IMG/VR virus record: IMGVR_UViG_3300032309_001721
Coordinates: 1-24,961 of that record
Direction: 5' to 3' (one strand)
Origin: a virus
Length of the DNA stretch: 24,961 nucleotides
The translations under genes were made by a program, and so were the position numbers. The notes beneath the pieces are model-generated. The model did no database searches, was not told the origin of the DNA, and was given only the letters and a program-made list of their open reading frames with translations. Of this stretch, positions 21,161 to 24,961 are shown piece after piece (positions within the stretch are counted from its first letter, which is position 1; each line of letters starts with the position of its first letter).

Positions 21161-21814
21161 TTAGTTTACTCCATATACGTAGGCTGTACCACCAGTGAAA
21201 GCAACATCTCCTAAAATACTTATTGAAGTTATTGCGGCTGAACAATCATATGTAAAAATAACATATTGTGTTTGTAAATTACCAGTTCCAGGATAAAAAG
21301 AAGTTGAACTAATATTACCAAAAACTGCATCTGTATTTGTATATCTGTAAATATTAATAACGCTTCTTATATCTTTTGTAGGATTACCACTGTTATTTAC
21401 GGTGTGGTCCATTAAACTTACTTTAGTTTGATTCCAAGCATTATTGGGGTTATATCTAGCCAATGCTCCAAAAGAATAATTACTTCCAGAATCTCCATTT
21501 AATCTAATAAATGTATCCTGGTCTGAACTTGTTAAATAAGCATTTTCAATAAGTATTTGCAAATGTTTATATGATTGACTTATACTAGAAATAGTGGTTG
21601 TAGTTCCTGATAAAGCGGTAGTTGATAATAAAGTTAAACTACCAGCAGCAGGAGTAGCCCACTTTAATCCAGTAGTCTCAGCGCTGTCGGCAGTAAGGAC
21701 TGTATTATTAGCACCAACCGCAAGAACACCTGAGTCATTAGTGGCATTACCTACAACTAGGTCTCCCTTGGCTGCTGGTGCAACTGCATTACTTGAGGCC
21801 TTAGTTATAGCCAT
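21161..21814 (-). CDS. Modular tail-fibre protein, copy 2
   Basis: 217 aa, with GGAGG upstream and a TAATG overlap with the previous gene. Residues about 16-90 carry the fibre block AKGDLVVGNA...LAVGANNTVLTADS...TGLKWATP...TLLSTTALSGTTTTI, then a Tyr-Lys-x-Leu-Gln strand, shared with the 22031 gene. The distal half differs, and the chain ends in YVYGVN. A conserved shaft with a variable tip is typical of receptor-binding fibres. It pairs with the small gene at 20950. Confidence 0.8.
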   Translation of the reverse strand: MAITKASSNAVAPAAKGDLVVGNATNDSGVLAVGANNTVLTADSAETTGLKWATPAAGSLTLLSTTALSGTTTTISSISQSYKHLQILIENAYLTSSDQDTFIRLNGDSGSNYSFGALARYNPNNAWNQTKVSLMDHTVNNSGNPTKDIRSVINIYRYTNTDAVFGNISSTSFYPGTGNLQTQYVIFTYDCSAAITSISILGDVAFTGGTAYVYGVN

Positions 21815-22029
21815 TAGTTACCTCCTAGTAGTAGTTGTGCTTCCTCGGCTGTAATGCCAAGTTTAGTTAATAGGGCCTGACGAGCAGATTCTTTTGCTGC
21901 AAGTTCTGCTTGAACAACTTGTCGCGCTGTTTGCTCTGCTTGATAGGCAACATATTCAGTATCATTCATTTCGCGATCAATGACTTCTTCTGTTGCTAAG
22001 TCGTGGATTCTTACCATTGGTTTTGTCAT
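21814..22029 (-). CDS. Small MTKPMVRIHDL protein, putative fibre chaperone, copy 1
   Basis: 71 aa, with GGAGT as Shine-Dalgarno in the end of the upstream fibre gene. It reads MTKPMVRIHDLATEEVIDREMND, then an Ala/Gln helix and KLGITAEEAQLLL. It is a paralogue of the 20950-21159 gene. Its stop overlaps the next fibre gene's ATG (TAATG). Position between two fibre genes and helical build suggest a fibre-specific assembly chaperone; not proven. Confidence 0.75.
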   Translation of the reverse strand: MTKPMVRIHDLATEEVIDREMNDTEYVAYQAEQTARQVVQAELAAKESARQALLTKLGITAEEAQLLLGGN

Positions 22030-22030
22030 A

Positions 22031-22744
22031 TTAGTTTACTCCGTAAATTAGACAAGTTCCTGCTGTCATTGAAACACCAGAATTAATTGTTAATGATGAA
22101 ATTACTGTTCCTGTTGTATAACCACCAATTACAAATCCTCTTTGGTCACCCGAAGCAAATGTTGGCAATAAATATGTTTGTCTAGCAATTTTGTAGCGAC
22201 TAGAAGCATAATCAAAAATTTCTAATATAAACACATTTTTAACGCCATTTATATTACTACCAGCCGTGCAACCAAATGCGTCCGTTGCATTTCCAGAACC
22301 CAAAGTGCTTCCCGTTACTCTTATTGAAGTAAGAGTGTCTGGTGAGATGTTATTTGGTTTAATATCAATTAGAGAATTTGAAGCAGTAGTTATATCAGAA
22401 ATAACAATTTGCAAATTTTTGTAAGTGGATGGAATTCCTGTGATTGTTGTAGTAGTTCCCGATAATGTAGTGGTACTAATTAAAGTCATACCACCGCTTG
22501 AAGGTGTAGCCCATTTAAGTCCTGTGGCTGTAGTTGAGTCTGCAGTAAGAACCGTGTCGTTAGCACCAACGGCTAATCTAGTAACAGTATCAGCAGCAGT
22601 TGCTGCAATTAGATCACCCTTAGCATCTACAATAGTTGTAGCAATCTCATTATGGCTGTGTGTACCAGTACCTATCGGATACCAAACAGCATCTGCTGAG
22701 TCGTAAACATAACCTGGTCTAGGGGTGTTGCTGATCGTGGCCAT
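22031..22744 (-). CDS. Modular tail-fibre protein, copy 1
   Basis: 237 aa, GAAGGA upstream and a TAATG overlap with the 22744-22998 gene. Residues about 12-40 (YVYDSADAVWYPIGTGTHSHNEI) form an extra N-terminal module, absent from copy 2. Residues about 42-117 carry the shared AKGDL...LAVGAN.TVLTADS..TGLKWATP...LSGTTTTI block. The distal half is unlike that of copy 2, and the end CLIYGVN matches it again. Most likely a host-recognition fibre. Confidence 0.8.
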   Translation of the reverse strand: MATISNTPRPGYVYDSADAVWYPIGTGTHSHNEIATTIVDAKGDLIAATAADTVTRLAVGANDTVLTADSTTATGLKWATPSSGGMTLISTTTLSGTTTTITGIPSTYKNLQIVISDITTASNSLIDIKPNNISPDTLTSIRVTGSTLGSGNATDAFGCTAGSNINGVKNVFILEIFDYASSRYKIARQTYLLPTFASGDQRGFVIGGYTTGTVISSLTINSGVSMTAGTCLIYGVN

Positions 22745-22998
22745 TAGCTTCCTTCACCTATGCTAGATGTAAATATATCATTTAATTCATCGTATACCAT
22801 TCCTGAGCCAGCATATGAACCTCTAAAATTTGCATTATATGAAGTCTGTAACCATTCAGTATCAGCGCCATATAATGATTTACAAAATGCAATACCAATT
22901 GCTTCTGATTCTGGGAATGGTTTATTTTCTAGTACCTCGTTATTAATTACAATAACTTCTCTAACAACATTATTTTCTACTCTTGCAAAATGTGCCAT
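22744..22998 (-). CDS. MAHFA-type virion-associated protein, shorter copy
   Basis: 84 aa from ATG 22998; a TTG at 23007 would add three residues overlapping the glycine-rich gene and is less likely. It reads MAHFARVENNVVREVIVI, then GIAFCKSLYG, WLQTSYNANFRGSYAGSGMVYDELNDIF, typical of the aquatic-phage MAHFA family. It is a paralogue of the 20526-20894 gene but ends right after the YD..NDIF part. It starts 1 nt after the glycine-rich gene's stop. Confidence 0.78.
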   Translation of the reverse strand: MAHFARVENNVVREVIVINNEVLENKPFPESEAIGIAFCKSLYGADTEWLQTSYNANFRGSYAGSGMVYDELNDIFTSSIGEGS

Positions 22999-22999
22999 T

Positions 23000-23824
23000 T
23001 TATCCAATCACCACGATCACAATACCTGAACCACCAGAGCCAGAACCGTAAGATTCATCTGCGCCCGCTCCGCCACCGCCAGTGTTAGCAGTACCAGAAG
23101 TTCCAGCGCTTCCAAGATTTGAACCACCACCGCCTCCTAAGCCACCACTAGTAGTGTAACCACCACCTGAACCACCACCGCCTGCATAATAAGTTGATGT
23201 ACCAGTAATTGAATTTGCTAACCCTATTCCACCGCCAGAACCACTACCGCCTGCGGCACCTGCACCGCCACCGCCACCTGCTTGTAAAGATCCATTACCA
23301 CTTCCACCATTATTACCTTGCCCATCAACACTACCTCCTCCGCTTCCTAGTCTGTCACCACCACCACCAGAAGCACCCCTAACACCACCAACAAGTAATT
23401 GGGATGCACCAAATTGTGCACGACCCCCACCAGCGCCGCCGCCAAAAGCAAAAATATTATCAAGTCTTGATGTTGTTCCTAGTGCAGAACCTACAAGTTG
23501 AGAAAAAGCAGCATTAGATGCATAGCCACTACCACCAGCACCAACAGTAACAGTTAATGTTCCAGCAGATAAAAATTGAGTAGCGTTATAGACGTAACCA
23601 CCCGCTCCGCCGCCACCACCACGGTCAAATCCACCCGCGCCGCCACCGCCAACTACTAAAATTTCTGCAGTACCACCGCTACCAATAGTAATAGTTCCTG
23701 AACCAGTAAATGAATAAATAGTTTTACCAGCACGAGTTGCTGAATCAATAGTAGGAGAACCAGTAGTAGCAGTTACTGTTGCCTTACCAATTCCACCTGC
23801 AGATACGGGGCTAAATAATGGCAT
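23000..23824 (-). CDS. Glycine-rich tail adhesin
   Basis: 274 aa, AAGGAGA before ATG 23824. Residues 1-58 form a short beta domain (IYSFTGSGTITIGSGGTAEILVV). Residues about 59-268 are extremely Gly-rich, with runs of 4-5 Gly broken by Ala, Ser and short aromatic or charged loops, ending in IVIVVIG. This build is like phage glycine-rich domain proteins and the polyglycine-II sandwich of T-even-type gp38 adhesins, where the loops at the tips bind the receptor. It is flanked by fibre genes. Adhesin role inferred. Confidence 0.82.
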   Translation of the reverse strand: MPLFSPVSAGGIGKATVTATTGSPTIDSATRAGKTIYSFTGSGTITIGSGGTAEILVVGGGGAGGFDRGGGGGAGGYVYNATQFLSAGTLTVTVGAGGSGYASNAAFSQLVGSALGTTSRLDNIFAFGGGAGGGRAQFGASQLLVGGVRGASGGGGDRLGSGGGSVDGQGNNGGSGNGSLQAGGGGGAGAAGGSGSGGGIGLANSITGTSTYYAGGGGSGGGYTTSGGLGGGGGSNLGSAGTSGTANTGGGGAGADESYGSGSGGSGIVIVVIG

Positions 23825-23833
23825 TGTTTCTCC

Positions 23834-24961
23834 TTATGCGTATTTAATCGGACCAGCACCAAATACGGTGTATGTCGGAGTCGCTGCTGTTTTGATAATT
23901 GTATATGTGTATACATCAATTGAAGATGCGTTACCAGATGCGGGCGCAGTTCCACCTGAATACTTAGGTGTTACAGCAGATCCATCAATATTAAATGCTG
24001 TCTGATAGTAAGCCGTGCTTCCATTTGTTACTAGAAAAGACACAGTGACTGAATCACCAACTGATAATTTAGAAGCAAGTGTTGTTGAACTTGAGCCTCT
24101 AATATTTAATGTCCAGTTGGCTGTAGCGTTAGATGTGTAATAAAGAACTCCTTGAGTGTCAGCATCAAAGTTAACAGTAGTTGCAGCAGCCGTAGCTGAT
24201 ACAGTTGTACGCTCCTCTGGTGAAATAAGAACTGGAGTTGCAATTTTTGTGTCTACCTGAGCCTGAGTATAAACATCTGCTACAGCAAGTACTGCGCTAG
24301 CAAAGACTTCAATAATATCGCCCGTAAGAGTTGCATCAATTAAGGTGATAGATGTGCCATTTGTTGCCGTGTAGTCATTACCACGAGATAATAAGGTACC
24401 GTTTCGATAAACCTGCTCATAACCTACTGTGTAGGATAAAGTTGTTGATCCATCATCGACTCCAGTTAAAGCAGTTGTACCAGCAGTAGGAGCCTTTGAC
24501 CAGCGAACCATTTGTTGACCAACTACTGCTCCATCTGTGTCTACCCAGATAAGTCCGTCTACTGGATCTGCTGGTTCAGTAGTTTGTGCAAATGCCATTC
24601 CTGTTGGGCCAGTAGGTCCAGTTGCACCAGTAGCACCACTCGCTCCTGTTGCTCCTGTTGGACCAGTAGATCCAGTAGCACCTGTGGAACCAGTAGCTCC
24701 TGTTGGTCCAAGTTGTGTATACATAACTTGAGAGGCTGTAAGAATAACGCTAGGAATTGCTGGTCGAGTAGGGCTTGTTCCTGCAACATCTGCAATTAAC
24801 TCTAACCTTGTATCAGATGTACGCCATACCAATTCAATATAATCGTTGGCTGCAATCTCTAACATATAGTTCCAAGCAGCAATTGTTTTGGCTGCTGCTG
24901 CACCACCTGAAACAGTTATAACACCATTGCTATCTGGAACGTCAGTTCCATTCTTACGGAA
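23834..24961 (-). CDS. Tail-fibre protein with collagen-like repeat, 5'-truncated
   Basis: The frame is open to the window's last base, so the gene starts beyond 24961; the ATG at 24865 is internal (fragment residue 33) and the 32 residues before it are in frame. 375 residues are visible. An N-terminal virion beta domain (AANDYIELVWRTSD) is followed by 12 Gly-x-y triplets (fragment residues 85-120; DNA 24602-24709), a phage collagen-like stalk. Next come EPADPVDGLIWVDTDG and a long Thr/Ser-rich beta domain. It is followed by the glycine-rich gene with a 9-nt gap. A trimeric fibre is likely. Confidence 0.85.
   Translation of the reverse strand, partial: FRKNGTDVPDSNGVITVSGGAAAAKTIAAWNYMLEIAANDYIELVWRTSDTRLELIADVAGTSPTRPAIPSVILTASQVMYTQLGPTGATGSTGATGSTGPTGATGASGATGATGPTGPTGMAFAQTTEPADPVDGLIWVDTDGAVVGQQMVRWSKAPTAGTTALTGVDDGSTTLSYTVGYEQVYRNGTLLSRGNDYTATNGTSITLIDATLTGDIIEVFASAVLAVADVYTQAQVDTKIATPVLISPEERTTVSATAAATTVNFDADTQGVLYYTSNATANWTLNIRGSSSTTLASKLSVGDSVTVSFLVTNGSTAYYQTAFNIDGSAVTPKYSGGTAPASGNASSIDVYTYTIIKTAATPTYTVFGAGPIKYA
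24602..24709 (-). repeat. Collagen-like Gly-x-y coding repeat
   Basis: Twelve consecutive triplets of type GPT/GAT/GST/GAS in the fibre gene, encoded by nearly repeating 9-nt units. Phage collagen-like segments form trimeric stalks and vary in length by slippage or recombination. Confidence 0.9.

Noticed and set aside
22999-23007. TTG start adding three residues to the short MAHFA gene
   Set aside because: The family begins MAHFA and its paralogue at 20894 starts at exactly that Met.
24512-24799. Plus-strand Cys/Ser-rich and Pro/Val-rich frames opposite the collagen-like repeat
   Set aside because: They are low-complexity shadows of the Gly-x-y repeat on the other strand.

Overview
The window is a contiguous piece of a tailed-phage genome, or of a prophage-like relative, and its host is almost certainly an actinobacterium. 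Two WhiB-family genes (13594-13872 and 14630-15154) are the strongest clue, because that family is known only from Actinobacteria and their phages. The DNA is AT-rich, genes are tightly packed with ATGA/TAATG junctions, and several genes have a -10-like box 6-7 nt before the ATG with no Shine-Dalgarno, as in actinobacterial leaderless mRNAs. An AT-rich actinobacterium, for example a freshwater planktonic lineage, fits best; this is inference. No tRNA, integrase, lysis gene, terminase, capsid gene or CRISPR array was seen.

Layout. (1) 2-5031, plus strand: end of the tail module. It holds a truncated tail-tip protein, a fibre-like protein with two copies of a tail motif, a large adhesin with a triplicated 15-residue repeat and two fibronectin-III-like domains, three tiny helical proteins (one only 54 aa) and a conserved-looking protein of unknown role. 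(2) 5069-11454, plus strand: replication and recombination. Family A DNA polymerase, RuvC-like resolvase, SNF2-type helicase with a zinc knuckle, Cas4/RecB-like nuclease, Sak4-like RecA-fold ATPase and an ssDNA-binding-like protein with a Pro/Ala tail. (3) 11468-15154, plus strand: a perfect 18-bp inverted repeat, a glycosyltransferase-like gene, small accessory genes, a candidate nucleotide-metabolism gene and the two WhiB genes. (4) 15223-16365: a secreted beta-repeat protein with its own promoter and terminator. (5) 16440-20017: a surface-sugar locus, with a glycosyltransferase and a sugar epimerase on plus converging on two glycosyltransferases on minus. (6) 20287-24961, minus strand: a second, receptor-binding tail locus with a collagen-like fibre, a glycine-rich adhesin, and a tandemly duplicated pair of fibre gene plus small helical putative chaperone, flanked by paralogous 'MAHFA' genes.

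How the parts work together. The polymerase, helicase, nuclease, Sak4-like ATPase, SSB-like protein and resolvase form a self-contained replication/recombination set. The WhiB proteins probably act on host transcription. The sugar genes probably alter the host envelope, the virion or an exopolysaccharide; their substrates cannot be read from sequence. The minus-strand fibre locus, with collagen-like, polyglycine and duplicated modular fibres, looks like the host-range-determining and evolutionarily plastic part. All functions are assigned by motif recognition by eye, with no database search.
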